From Leucocoprinus leucothites (taxonomy: Eukaryota > Basidiomycota > Agaricomycetes > Agaricales > Agaricaceae): a stretch of 64,000 bases of DNA. The notes under the pieces were generated by a model. It searched no databases. It had not been told where the DNA came from and worked only from the letters and a program-made list of their open reading frames with translations. Positions 46,441-58,238 of this stretch are shown here, piece after piece. The stretch's first letter is position 1. Each line of letters opens with the position of its first letter. The stretch is taken from positions 310,001-374,000 of the forward strand of contig JAACJO010000001.1 of NCBI GenBank assembly GCA_013368445.1. The letters are read 5' to 3'. The position numbers and the translations under genes are program-made.

Positions 46441-47610
46441 TACAATCCTGGAAGTAGGCAGAGATGACGAGTTCTTTCAACGAGTGTGGATGTGAGCAAA
46501 GCCTCCGAATCCGAAGCAATATTCGTGACGTATTTTCTCGTGCCTTGAGAGGAGTGGGATGCGAAAGATGTTTGGGAGGTTGTGCGCTGTCAAGGACTAC
46601 AGTGGGAGCTCTGCACAATGCGAATTTGTATATCGATCCTGGGATTGGTTGATGGTGGAGCCTGTCAGTGGAAGAAATGCGCAGATAGTTCCGTTTCATT
46701 ACCGAAGTTTTTGGGAAGATACTTGCGTGATTTGGTAGTACAGAGGACCCACAGTCGATCTTTCTGATATCGAGTGGTATGCTTCTGGAAAAAAGGACTG
46801 AAACCGTTCCACGAAACTGTGGTGGAGGTTTACAGCTTAAAGACAAGAGTGACCCTGAGGGTGATTCCTCCGAAGTTCGTGGGAATACATGTCTTGTACA
46901 GATTCCCGCGGCACTGTCTGTAAGCAGCGAGCAAGCGCCTGATACTTAGCCCCATACATCGAACGTATGTGACCGGGCGGGGGAAGAGATTTGCGATTAA
47001 GGAACTGGAAAGTACTGTACTTATAACCATTTCAACAACCCTTTATTAAAACCGATCGATCGACTACATCAATACACGCGGCGATATAAATATACACCCC
47101 TCTCGAATCTACCCTGGCCCCGCAGCTTCTTGAAAGAGCTTTCTGAGGCGAAGCGATCGAGACGTCCGTCCCTAACGTGCCAAGGCGCGTTAAATTCTGT
47201 GATGGCATAAATCACCGTCACTACCCTCTGGCCCTATAATATTCGGATCAGACTCTGAGGCACCTACATGCCCGATCATTACGCAGACTAGTAAGAATTA
47301 CCCGGCTCAAGAAGCAGGGCAGGCGAAGTTACAGGCCTTTAGTTGGAATAATATATCGTGGATGTGTGGATGTGTTCCTCGGTAATGTGGAGCTGACAAT
47401 TGTTTAGACGAGTTTGTGAGAAGTTAAACAATGTATATTTTCGCAACGAGGAAATTTTCTTATTTTATATACAGTTCAACAACCATGCATAGCACTATGA
47501 TATGCGACATTCGCTATGGGAATATGGATTTACCTATCTTATGGGCTCTGATCACCTTACGAACCAGATCCTGAACTTTCACTTCCGACTAAATCTTTGC
47601 GGTGTCCGAT
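46441..47610. other. Intergenic, no gene seen
   Basis: Promoter of thioesterase A on the left, 3' flank of the membrane protein on the right. An AT-rich core (47,030-47,480) has no recognisable feature. Confidence 0.35.
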
Positions 47611-48105
47611 TCATCTTGCAGAAGATATATTATCAGCATGTCCCACATATGGGAAACAGCTTACATCCAAGGCCACATGCTTGCCAGTTCTCTTTGCCTT
47701 CCTTCCACACTGGATTAACCCCAGCAGATACACAGAGAGGATAAGGATAATCATGAAGGCAACTCCCATACCAGCTCCCAGAAGGCCTGCCCCTGCAGCC
47801 TGGAACGACTGCGAGTCGATAGCTTCCTGTGCAGCAGCAGCCAAGTCGCCACGGCCGCTGTCTTCGTTGTTGCGACACACTCTGCACCACTCAGGCGTAT
47901 TGTCGATGGCGACACCCTGGATTCGTGTCAGGCCGATTGATGAATCAGAGATCTTGAAACTCACCGAGAGGCGATCAACAAATGCTGATACAGACACATC
48001 ACCGGAGGCTCCAAACAAGTTGTAGGCCTTGAAGCCCCTCTCTGAGGTTGCATTCTTGAAGTTGAATCGGATGACAGGCCCATTCATCGAGGAACGAACT
48101 TCCAT
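47611..48105 (-). CDS. Single-pass membrane protein of unknown function
   Basis: 164 residues from MEVRSSMNG with no intron needed. Residues 1-110 are soluble with beta-strand-like patterning (VIRFNFKNAT, VSVSAFVDRLSVSFKI) and a CRVC pair. Then comes one strong membrane segment, GAGMGVAFMIILILSVYLLGLI (about 114-135), followed by a basic CGRKAKRTGK flank, as in an N-out/C-in type I-like topology, but there is no signal peptide. It lies between two thioesterase paralogs and is divergent from paralog B. I do not recognise the family. Confidence 0.55.
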   Translation of the reverse strand: MEVRSSMNGPVIRFNFKNATSERGFKAYNLFGASGDVSVSAFVDRLSVSFKISDSSIGLTRIQGVAIDNTPEWCRVCRNNEDSGRGDLAAAAQEAIDSQSFQAAGAGLLGAGMGVAFMIILILSVYLLGLIQCGRKAKRTGKHVALDVSCFPYVGHADNISSAR

Positions 48106-48493
48106 GGCAACGCTGAAGGTGGATATACTAAGTACAATATTTGAAAAGGGAAATTCCTCTGCGGTCTCGACCTACAAATCCATTTATAACCTATTTTTCT
48201 GCCCTGTTTTGTATTCCTTTCCATAGGCTCTTATAAGGTGAAAACGCCACCTCGAAGTGATAAGTACCACCTTTGTCCTCGAGCCGACCTCCGGTCATTA
48301 TTATGGAAATCTCATCAGTGGCAGTGTGATGTATTTGATCGGGCCGGTTTACAAATGTTAACCGGAGTAGCTAGCCGGAGGTAAATCACAACATAGAACG
48401 AAGAGGCAGCATGGAACGAACCTTTGATATGTACCGTATCTTCGCTCAAGCTTGTGGAAAAGAACCGATTCAGCTCCTATCCAGTCTGTTACA
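48106..48493. promoter_or_regulatory. 388-bp divergent intergenic region
   Basis: Separates the start of the one-TM protein (minus) from thioesterase B (plus), so it must hold both promoters. No specific factor site is called. Confidence 0.4.
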
Positions 48494-49333
48494 ATGACTA
48501 CCACCTCAAGCTCAGACAAGATGTCCCGCCGTCCACTCACTTCGTTGCAGGATCGAGTCGACTTTCTCCAGGAGTCACTTGCAGAAGAATTCACAGCACA
48601 TATCACTGGGAATGCACCACAGGATATAAAAGAACTCCCTGTGAAGTGGCTTATGATCTATAGGGCCAGGGGGAATAGCTTTGCCTGTCAGATTGCAGAC
48701 AGGATCAAGGTGGTGGACGTTTCTGTGGTTCCAAACGTGGACGATCCACTGAAGAATGACGGAAGGGTTACGACGGAAATCGAGGTTACTCCTGGTGAGC
48801 ACCCAATTAGAACCGCATCTGATACGCTGGCTAAGATTAGATGAGAGATATGTGCAACGTCAGTGGTGCGCTGCATGACGGATGCAAGGTCTTCCTGATC
48901 GATGAGTGAGCTCAATGAAAGCCGCAAGGCTTGGATGCGGGGACACTCACTATAGCATGCGTCAGATGCTCCGCAACCGTGTTGACAACCATCAACGCTT
49001 TTGAAGGCCATGGTTTCTTGTCAGGCGTCTCTCAGAACATGAATATCCTTTTCCATGCACCGGCTACAATGTACGTGAGCCACATATCAATGCTATTTTC
49101 ACCTGAGCCGAACAGAATACGCAGCGGAACAAAGCTCAGGATCGTAAGTCGATCATTGACATCAGGGAACGAGATGAACTCGTGTCGATGCGAGGTAGGC
49201 ATCTCGAAAACGTGTTAAAGAGCTTTTCTCAGCGTGCTTCCAGCAGATATGGGACACAAAGCACAACAGACTGGTAGCATCTGGTACACAGATTATGATG
49301 AGTCCCTCTGCACCACTACAATGGGCAAAGTAG
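48494..49333 (+). CDS. Hotdog-fold thioesterase, paralog B, with altered HGG motif
   Basis: Five exons (48494-48794, 48848-48905, 48966-49070, 49116-49194, 49247-49333) give 630 nt, 209 residues; an ATG at 48452 would add 14. The fold follows paralog A: CNVSGALHDGCKVFLIDE, then LSGVSQNMNILFHAP, and CEIWDTKHNRLVASG. The first Gly of HGG is Asp (HDG), while the catalytic-position Asp is kept (LIDE). The conserved intron pattern and intact frame argue for a functional gene, but activity may be changed. Several acceptor choices were made because only they restore the aligned residues. Confidence 0.75.
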
Positions 49334-49488
49334 AGCTTTCTTTTGTAAATACTTATTTTGATAGACGCCTGGGAGGGTCCTCATTGTTCCAGGGTCTTTG
49401 TGCTTACATAATAAAGCATGCGCTCTTCGATGAAAATGGAAAATAGGTTGAACTCGGTTTTGAGCTCTTTCTACTCTCCAGATGAACC

Positions 49489-51523
49489 ATGGGCCAGGGG
49501 AAATCTAAACCTCTCAAGTTCCCTCAATATCCTCAGCCTCCAGGATACCCACCGTATTATCCATATGGCATTCAGCAGCCGCCGGTCGGCTACGCGCCAG
49601 GATATCACCCACCAGTGTTACCTCCAGGCTACGGACCACTCATGCCTCAACCTCAAATCCCTCAAATGGTCGGCTGGCCACCTCCACAAAGACATACTAG
49701 GAGAAAAAAGAAGAGATCTTCTGCCCCACCTCCTCCTGCACAACCGGCCCACCAGCCCACCGTCGCAGGCCCTGGACCGAATGTTCAACCGGCGCCTCCA
49801 GGAATGTTAGATAATTTGCCTCGCGGCTTTATCCCAACTAGCATAACGCCAAACCCTCCTGGAGCTTCCGGTGCGTCATCCCACGATCACTTACCATCAA
49901 ATGACACTGATGCACGGGCCTTTTTTTCAATTTTAACTACTACAGGTCCTGTCATTCCACCAGCAGTTCCCGGTAATAATACCGCCCAAGGTGCTTATCC
50001 ACCACCACTGTTCACCCCAGGTTTTCCTGGTAATGTTCAGCTCACCGATCTCCCTTCGTCAGAACCTCACACCTTGCGTCGTGCTGGGACGCCGTTTTTA
50101 CCTGCTCGAAACCAAAACGATGGTTTTGAGGATGATGAGGACAGTGAAGAAGATGAGCAACACGGTTATGGTCGATCTCAGTCTCAGTCACATCGACGAG
50201 CCGCTTCCGAACCGCACCATATACCAGATATAACAGCCAATGATCCCGTCGCTTCTCCAGGCGTTCGCCCAAATCCGCTGCCGCCACCACCGCGAGATGT
50301 TTATGCGCTATCGCCTTACAAACAACTCCTACATCTCCCTAACACGATGGCCCTTTTGACTGCGAGAACGGCACACCCATCGACAGTACAACCAAACACA
50401 AACTCAACACTAACTCGATCATCAACGAATCCTGGTATGGCAGGAGTCGGTGCCGGTGTCAATGCCGTGCAGCCACAAACCATTAAGAAGAAGAAAAAAT
50501 TCTTCTCATTTAGTAGTCGCCGGGGACGCGATCCACCTGCCCAACCCACCCAACCACATCCACCACAACATCAATTAGGCAATATTCAATTTGTGCCTGT
50601 ATACCAGAACGCACCACACGGACAGACATCATCTGGAGTTGCCCATGCCTCTGCTACTCCAGCGACTCAGCCTCAAGCAGGTCCGAGTACTGGCGGGGCG
50701 CTGCGACCGGCAGAACCACCCGTACCCCCTGTACCGGCGTCGCCCTCACCTCCACCACGGCGATCGCCATCCCCTGGTGATGACGAAGAATCTGACGATG
50801 GCATGATGCCTCCAGACGTCTACCGTTCCATTACTCCTGCAGGACATCCATCACACCCCGCCTCTCATCAGCCTCAATCGCAGCAACCATTTCACCAACC
50901 TCAGCCTGCCCAGTCACAACCCCCACCCCAAACCTATCAATTTTCTCAGCCTTCACCATCCAACCAGCCATACCTTGTTTCGCCTAATGGGACCACGATG
51001 GAATTTAGTCATACGAGTTTACCGGACTTTTTGAATCATTCACCTCATCGCGTTATGTACGCGAACAAGATATACCCATCGGCGATGCATCTGCACGAAG
51101 CAATGAAATTTACGGAAACTAAACCGGAGCTGGCCGAGACGATTAGAAATACTGAAAACGTGGAGGACATTTATCCGTTTACCGCACGACTACAAGTCTG
51201 GGTAAGACCCGACTGGGGAGCTGTATTCTTAGAGAAAGTAAGTGATAGTTAGTATCTTCGCCAGCCATGCATGATGCTGATACATCCTGTCTGATTAGAT
51301 GGAGGAGGTTCTATGGCACAAATTCACCCAGCATCGAGATCTCAGGACAATGCTCCTGAAAACCGGAAACGCGCGAATAGTATATTCGGATCCTGCGGAT
51401 CCGTACTGGGGAAGTGGTGCCCCATTTGGTGCTGGGAGCAACTTTCCTGGAACCAATTATCTTGGAAGGCTACTGGAGAAGGTTAGAGATCGATTGAAGG
51501 AGCGGGGTTACCCGGCCACGTGA
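49489..51523 (+). CDS. NADAR-domain protein with Pro-rich N-terminal arm and likely N-myristoylation
   Basis: Two exons (49489-51237, 51299-51523) give 657 residues. The N terminus, MGQGKSKP, fits an N-myristoylation signal (Gly2, Ser6, Lys7). Residues about 10-490 are Pro/Gln/Ser-rich and disordered, with an acidic run (DDEDSEEDEQ) and a basic patch (IKKKKKFFSFSSRRGR). The C-terminal 160 residues form a NADAR (YbiA/DUF1768) domain: FLNHSPHRVMYANKIYPSAM, a HEAMKF helix, WVRPDWG, MEEVLWHKFTQH, and the end DPYWGSG with NYLGRLLEKVRD. NADAR enzymes cleave N-glycosidic bonds, in riboflavin intermediates or in guanine ADP-ribosylation removal. The fungal substrate is not known. Confidence 0.88.
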
Positions 51524-51956
51524 CAAAAAGGTGGAAATTCACGAGTTTAATCCTTTGCTTTGATGACTATGACGACAGCGCTATGTCTACTGACGGCTTA
51601 TGAATTGTATGCTTTTTATATGTTTCATGGTTTGTGACTGGCTCATTCCTTGGATGTGTTTATTTCTTTTCTTGGACCTTTCATGGTTCTTGTAGTTGTA
51701 TTCGCTCTGGTGCCGCTTTTTTGTTCTGATTCTCCCCTGTAGACGAGTTTTATATGTTATTAATGCCCAGTAGTAGTACCCCAGCAATACAGAGCACGCA
51801 GATGTGCTTCCCTGCGGACCATTGAATAGCCTCATCGACTGAGCGTGACTGAGTTTTCGGTGACCCTGGTATATTCCATCCATTTATCTAAAATTAATGA
51901 AACATACGATGGACACAAGGGGATTTAGTATTGTTAGGGATATATTAAAACTACAG

Positions 51957-53046
51957 TCATGTTCTTGGTCTCAGTGTGCTAACAACGGAGGCGAAGAAAG
52001 CCAAGTGAACGATTGCCATAGCCAACGAGAACAAAACAAAGATCCTAAAGAGTTGCAACCGGGATTCGAGACAGACACTGGCCGATGGGCTGATAGTGAC
52101 CTGTTCCCAGACAGCAAGCATAATAGTGGCAGTCAATGCAATAACTTGACTTGAGAAGTCTATCAGTATATTGAATATATATTGTGACTGTGGAAACCAT
52201 ACCTCAAGAGCCATATTGTCGGTAATGAAACAAATAGCCAAAATCGTTGCGTTGAGGGGCGCGCCCATTTTGAGCGGGAAGCCTGGGGAAATGGTTGAGT
52301 ATTTCGCCTACGCATTAGGAAGTATGTAATGTACTCGGTGCCAGCCTAGCATCATTGCTTCCTCCCCAAGTAGCTCCAAAAACAGCAAGAATAATTTCGT
52401 CATGATCATACTCGCTACACCACTGAAAAGTGACAGAGCGGCGAGAAGCGATGCCCAAGAGCACTTCGGGTCCGGGTAAATGGCCAGCATTGGAAAGACG
52501 GCTCTGATAGTTCCAGGAATGAGTCGATGGTAGGAGGAAAGAGTGCTTAAACTAGTTTGTAACGTACGGTAATGTACCAGCTGAGATCGCAAAAAAGGCC
52601 TTCCACTGGGAGGTAAATCGTTTCAAGACTTTATCCCATTTCTCAGGGTCTGGTGATGGGAAGCCACTTTCAATCTTCTCCTGCTCTGCACTCGATAGAA
52701 GCTTCGAGGGACTGTGGTGTCGATAATAACGGTAGTACCAATATGGTACCCCGAGCGACAGGAGTGTGGAAATAAAAGTGAGAATAAGGATGACTGTTGT
52801 ACAAAATATGTTACTAGCAGATAAATCAGTGGAAGATAACATTGTAATTTGCACGCGGACATACCATATTGTCTCCCAGAGCCCAAGTTTGACCAGATGT
52901 TCGTGGTTCAGAGTTGGTGAAGGGGAGACGGCAGCCGTGTCAGAGTCGGACACGCCGCCATCTAGATTGCGCACAGGCGCAGAAGGATGCGATCCATTGT
53001 GCAAATCAACGTCTATGTGGTACAAAGGATAAGGCGCTGGGCACAC
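51957..53046 (-). CDS. Polytopic membrane protein of unknown function, multi-exon
   Basis: Exon pieces encode a soluble head (HIDVDLHNGSHPSAPVRNLD), then membrane segments in order: CTTVILILTFISTLLSLGV, AVFPMLAIYPDP ... LLAALSLFSGVASMIMTKLF, TILAICFITDNMALE (spliced to DFSSQVIALTATIMLAVW) and RIFVLFSLAMAIVHLAFFAS. EQEKIESGFPSPDPEKWDKV is a cytosolic loop. The right-hand limit is only a frame edge (a GTG, not an ATG); the true start is in an upstream exon, perhaps near 53,220. Agaricomycetes carry families of such proteins, but I cannot name this one. Confidence 0.6.
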
Positions 53047-53167
53047 AGCGCTGTTGGGGGTTGCGAGTGAAGGTTGTTTGACGCTACCGGCCCTGACGAA
53101 GGCTTAAAAATAACCGATCGTCACCAAAATTAGCAAAAATGAATAAAATGCTATTTTAAGCTCTCCA

Positions 53168-53443
53168 TTGCATGCGTACCTGATAAGGCCAAACGATCGT
53201 GACCTTCAGCAGCCAATGCATCCTTGGAGAGGCAATTGGTTTCCATTTGAGATTAGTGATAAGAGAGGTAAAAAGTGGAAAGAGGCAGGATGGTTTTCTG
53301 TTCCCGAGTCAACTTGGGCTTTTTACGCCTGGGATGAAAAATATTTTGTAGGCGCCTATTTGCCCAAAGTGCTGGGAGAAAGTGATACACAATTGGCATT
53401 GGCACCCGGGTTATATCCTACTGCCAAGCTCTATGTCAAATAA
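53168..53443 (+). CDS. Possible small Trp-rich protein
   Basis: 91 codons, plausible from the internal ATG before HPWRGNWFPFEISDKRGKKW. The frame is rich in Trp, Phe and Tyr (WFSVPESTWAFYAWDEKYF) and ends LYPTAKLYVK TAA. It overlaps the likely first exon of the minus-strand membrane protein. No family match was recognised. The composition looks coding, but a chance frame is not excluded. Confidence 0.25.
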   Translation: MHAYLIRPNDRDLQQPMHPWRGNWFPFEISDKRGKKWKEAGWFSVPESTWAFYAWDEKYFVGAYLPKVLGESDTQLALAPGLYPTAKLYVK

Positions 53444-53630
53444 CAATGGCTTCAGCCAAGTAAGTATTAATCATCACATACAAACAAGCGTGTCTTTCGG
53501 TGGCTTGTGAAGAACGAGTGAGGCTTACATCTGCACTCGGAGCGTACGGGGACGAAGGGCTTCTCAACAGCAATGATGAAAATGGAGAAACAAGAGTATA
53601 GTTCTATATGAATGACAAGACAGTCACGTA

Positions 53631-55574
53631 TCAAAGCTTCCTTTTTTTCCTCTTCGATGATGGCTCGGCCCCTTCGGCATCTACTTCAAGAGAGCGTTTT
53701 AGCTGTTCCGAAGTGCCATCAGCCGCTGGCCGATTCCCAGTTTCCATCAATCGTATCGCCTTCTCAACGGCCGCCCTCTTCACCTTTACTGGAACTTTCT
53801 CCCAATAAATTTCCTCTGGTCGACCTGTCACACGTTCCACGACAATGGGTCTTAGATCTCGGGTAGAACTAGATGAGGCTGAAGAGGACACGTTGGTACC
53901 GGTCTCATCCATCCCAGAAATTTGTACGATCTTGTGCGCCCGGTGATCGAAGTAATCCACGAGCGCGGCAGTGTATCCAGGAGTAGCTAACCGGAGATAA
54001 CACTAGTAGCACCACGGAAGAGATATCATATCAGCACTTGGCAACGATCCAATGATCAGCTCGGGACGGCTTACAGTGTCCACGCCTTTACTGAAATCGA
54101 CGTAATCCAAGCCTTCGCAATTCTTCTGCAATTCGTGGGTATCTTGTAATCTGAGACCCTGGGAGAGAAGGCTGCGCAGCGTTGTCTTGGTGGTTTCCGG
54201 GTGGACATTTTTCACAAAAACGAGGCAACCAAGGGGATAAGGGGAAGAATAATTGAGAGAAGTAGTGGCATAAGCATCGGGGAGAGGTGCCGAAGCAGAT
54301 GTGCTTGGCTGGGAGGATAAATCCGTGCTCATAACGTCATGTGTTTTGGAAGGCAAGGTCGTCCTTGGCCGCTTCTGCTGGGCATCTTGGTATGCATTCA
54401 TCTCTTCAACCAACTTTTGTCGGTAAGCCAAGTATTCCGCTTTCGACTCGAGCCATCGTTTCTTGGTGATCACACGGAAATCGTATTGACGCGCAACATG
54501 TGATGTCCTTGTAGCCAAGTCAATTTCCTTCGGCCCTTCGCTCTTGGACTGGCCCACTTCCGAGGTGATTGTGGTTTCTCGAAGCCAAGGCCAATTCTTT
54601 TCCAAATGCTCACAGTCGACAGCATGAGCAAATGTGACAAGTGCGAAGCCTTTACACGATGGTCGCGCGTCAGGTTTGTCGTTGTGGTGAGGAGGGAATG
54701 ATATCCCTTGTATACGAGTGAGAGGATCTGCTGTTGACGCGGACGACGAAGGGATAGGAGGCGAGTTGTGTAACAGATCATTCAAAAAACGAATAATCTC
54801 CGTGTAAGACTTATACCCCGGTGGTATATTCTCCTGAATGACTAGTCAGCTTTACTGAAACGAAACATCATCAATTGGGAAACACAGCGTACAATGTATA
54901 GTGTACAAGAGTCCCACTCGGACTTGCTTCTCAAGACAAGACCGATGCGTTTTCTCCGTATTTCATACCCTCCTCCAACTTCTTTCTGCTTTCCGAATCG
55001 CGGTACTGTCTCATCGGGGTGCAAAAGGAGCCGCACATCAAATAGATGGTTCGCGGATGAACGTATGCCTTTCACTAATGCAGCTTGGACTTTGCTGCGC
55101 GTTGCGTTTGATTCCTTGCCAGGCTTGCTGTCAAGAAGGCTCATGAGGGGAATAGAATGCTCGAAGAGATAGCTAAGTGAGATATCTGCGATGACTCTGT
55201 CAACACTGACGCGCTGAAAAGAAATCATAAACTGGCTTACAGCCTGCTTCTGGTCCTTGAGTTGAACCATAGCCTATCTTCTGCCTCAAGTCTGAGTTCA
55301 GCCAGAGATTAAAGTCCGAAAGTGACAGGGCAATGAGGTTGGCATAATCCAGATCCTCATACTTGGCTGGAGCTTCATCAGTCGCGGTTGGGCCAATTGA
55401 AGTCACCGCCGATGTAGAAGTGGAAGTGATAGCAGATGCAGATGGTGCAGATGCACCTGCCGCTGTGTTACATGGCCTAGGCTTCTGAGCATTCGTGCTT
55501 TTTGTAAGTTTTCGAGGGACAAACGAAAGTGATGACATTCGAGGTTTCTGTGCCAAAGAGGCCGTCACTTTCAT
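53631..55574 (-). CDS. La-related protein 7/Pof8-like RNA-binding protein
   Basis: Predicted small-nuclear or telomerase RNA chaperone. Parts in order: an N-terminal Ala/Ser-rich arm; a La-motif-like stretch (DLDYANLIALSLSDFNLWL, then YLFEHSIPLMSLL and VKGIRSSANHLFDVRLLL); YEIRRKR leading to an RRM (TLYI spliced to ENIPPGYKSYTEIIRFL, and GFALVTFAHAVDCEHLEKNW); a basic linker; and a C-terminal xRRM (GCLVFVKNVHPETTKTTLRS, DYVDFSKGVDT spliced to CYLRLATPGYTAALVDYF). The RPEEIYWEKVP tail fits LARP7 xRRM ends. Exon ends 54893/54833 and 54075/54002 are firm. The join between about 55,320 and 55,260 did not resolve to a clean intron, so there may be an unusual splice site or a small indel. Confidence 0.65.
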
Positions 55575-55977
55575 ATTTTGTTCCCACGCAACCCTGATCC
55601 CAACCCAATCTCTTCACAAATGGTAATCGACAGCCTGAGTTTATTGAAGGTAAGGGAGTTTGGTACAGATGATAGAGAGCTTTTCGCTCATTTAGATACA
55701 TACAGTAGTCACTTGGTGAATAAGTACCCATCCTGGTTGAGCCTCCTTGTCTCCACAGTGGGTCCCATCAATTTGGCTTCAGCTTCCAGGTGTTTGGCAC
55801 ACTTGCAATGGCCAACGAACGAAGATGAGCAAGTTCTTCAAGTCAAGGACTAACCTCATCCCTCTCTCTCTTGATGAGAACAATTTTAGCTTCTAAGATG
55901 ACCATCCCCAGTTTCAGACTAGTCAACGAAATATCGTAGACCGTCAGCTAACTTTCTATTTGTATTATTACAGGCTA

Positions 55978-58238
55978 CTACGCGATACGTAGTTTCTTTG
56001 ATCCATCTGACTGGGACTCAACATCGACGATCTCCTCAGCCGTTCGAGATTCCTCTTCACTATCCTGCTGACTCGGTGATTCCATCGGAAGAATCAAGTT
56101 GAGTAGAACAGCGACAACTCCCGCAGAAAGGACTAGAAAATTGGTCAATATAAGAACCACATCTGCCCACGAGACAATGAACTCACAAGGCGTGCTCAAG
56201 ATAATGGTGATCGAGTCAAACAATCCTCTTAAGCCCGTATTAGGATTATGCACCCTCTCGAAAAGATGCGTGAAAATATCAGGCTTCAGCAGATTTCCAA
56301 CTCCAAACGACAGCGCCGCCGCTAGGACAAACCGATCCCTCCGTGAAAACTCAATATGACTGATGACACGAATTCCCGACGCAGCCACACTGGCAAACAA
56401 GAACGTCGTCACACCACCAAGCACGGGCCCTGGAATGGCCAAAAAGATACCTGAGAGCTTCCCGAGAATGCCAAAGAGAATGAGAAAAACACAGCACCAT
56501 CTCCCAGCACTCCTGTTTGCACAACGAGTAATCGCAATGACGCCGTTGTTCTGTGCAAACGTTGATAGAGGGGTAACCGTGAACAGCGCTGATATAAATC
56601 CACCAATCCCATCACCTAGCACACCACCTTGAATCCTCGAGTCAAAGACATCACCTACCACGGGTTGCCGTGAGACCTCAGCAGAAGCGGTGATGTCACC
56701 GATAGCTTCCATAGCAAGGGAAACGTATACAGCGAGCATAGGAAGGATAGCTGGAGGATAGACACCTATTTTAAACCGGTGTACCCATAGGAAGGTGATT
56801 GCGGGTGCTGAATTGATGGTGGAAGAATCCATATATCCTGTTGCAGCTGCGACGATACAGCCAACAAGGAGACCAATGATAATCGAAATGTTTTTCATGA
56901 AAGGTGATCCGAATATTTCGGTGAGGATGATCGAGACGAATGAAAGGAAGCCGAGCCCAATGAATTCTGCGGATCCCCAGCTATACCCAAATTAGCGAGG
57001 GTCGGAGAAGATGGGGAAAGGTACATACGGAAGCGGACGAGGTGCACCGATGTTTGGACAAAGCGCAAAGAAACCACTCTCTGGACGGCTCTGACAATCG
57101 TTCGATCCTCCACCCCAGTTTGGTATCCCGGAACTCCCGATAAGAGAGGCACCGATCAATAGAATGACTGTCCCAGTCACAATAGGAGGGAAAATGCGCT
57201 TCAGTGCACGGGGGTTGCAGAATGACATGAATATTTCGAGGAAGGAACATATTAGCGAGGTTCCTGTCGGAAGACCTCGTCAGGAAATCGATCGGGTGTT
57301 TTTCTCTTAACGTACCCAGAACCTTTCCATATGCGTCTGGACACGGGCCACGAGTTGTTACTCCATCGACTACTGTTGACGGACATGTTCCATCATTATA
57401 CATTGCAGCAAATATCTGACCATAAGTCAATCTCAAAAACTGCCGTGAAGTGTGACGAAACCTATACTCACAGCATTAGCAGTGGAAAGGGTGGCGAAAC
57501 TCGTTCCAACCACCGTAATTAACCCAGTTCCAATATAATAATTCTTGAACAAATGTATTCTCGATATCTGAACGAGACTCAGAATACCTAGAGTGTCATA
57601 TCACGATTAGTGTCTCTACCACCTGGCGTCGATCAAGCTAAAGATGTCTAAACAAGGAGAAGTATAATATATGAAATTTCCATAATCGACCAAGGGTCTG
57701 CGATCGAAGTTGCACAAAAGAAGCACGGGACAGTGATCCGACTTGGACCCACTGCTCAAGAATTAATCAATATGTTACTCACCACAACCAATCAACGAAG
57801 CAGAAATCATATACGTCGACACATCAGGTGGTAAATTCAGAGACGAGGCAAATATAATAGGAGGTGTGATAAGCCCAGCAAGCATCGCGAGCGAATGTTG
57901 GAGTCCAGAGGAGATCGCGAGAACCAATGGTAGTTCATCGTCGGGTGCATAAAACGGTGGGTCTCGACTCTTCTTCTTGTTCATGAATGGAAGGGTTGGA
58001 GTACATAGCCTTGTAGTAGTAACAAGAGCATGAGCATGACTTTGCGCCTAACGTTCGCTGTAGTATCGGCGTACCACCCATAGTTATAATCCCCTAGCCA
58101 CCCCTCTCTCGTCGTCACTTTATGCTTCACTAGCTCATAGGTTTCCCTCAAGCCGCTTGTTCGAGGCGGGGCTGGTCTCGCTGCGCTTGGTTTCTCAGTT
58201 GGAGTGGGTTGGTTTATGATAGCTGGTGTGTTGGACAT
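55978..58238 (-). CDS. Uric acid/xanthine permease (NAT/NCS2 family)
   Basis: Proton-coupled purine transporter of the plasma membrane, like Aspergillus UapA/UapC. The N terminus is cytosolic and Pro-rich (MSNTPAIINQPTPTEKP). The first membrane helix has the family QH pair (SGLQHSLAMLAG). The signature QNNGVIAITR matches the NAT consensus QNxGxxxxT[RK]. SLAMEAIGDITASAEVSRQPV before it fits helix 8. At least six exons; the final exon (56898 leftwards) ends in an acidic/Ser tail. The C-terminal helices are complete and no lesion is seen. Substrate by family: uric acid, xanthine. Confidence 0.93.
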
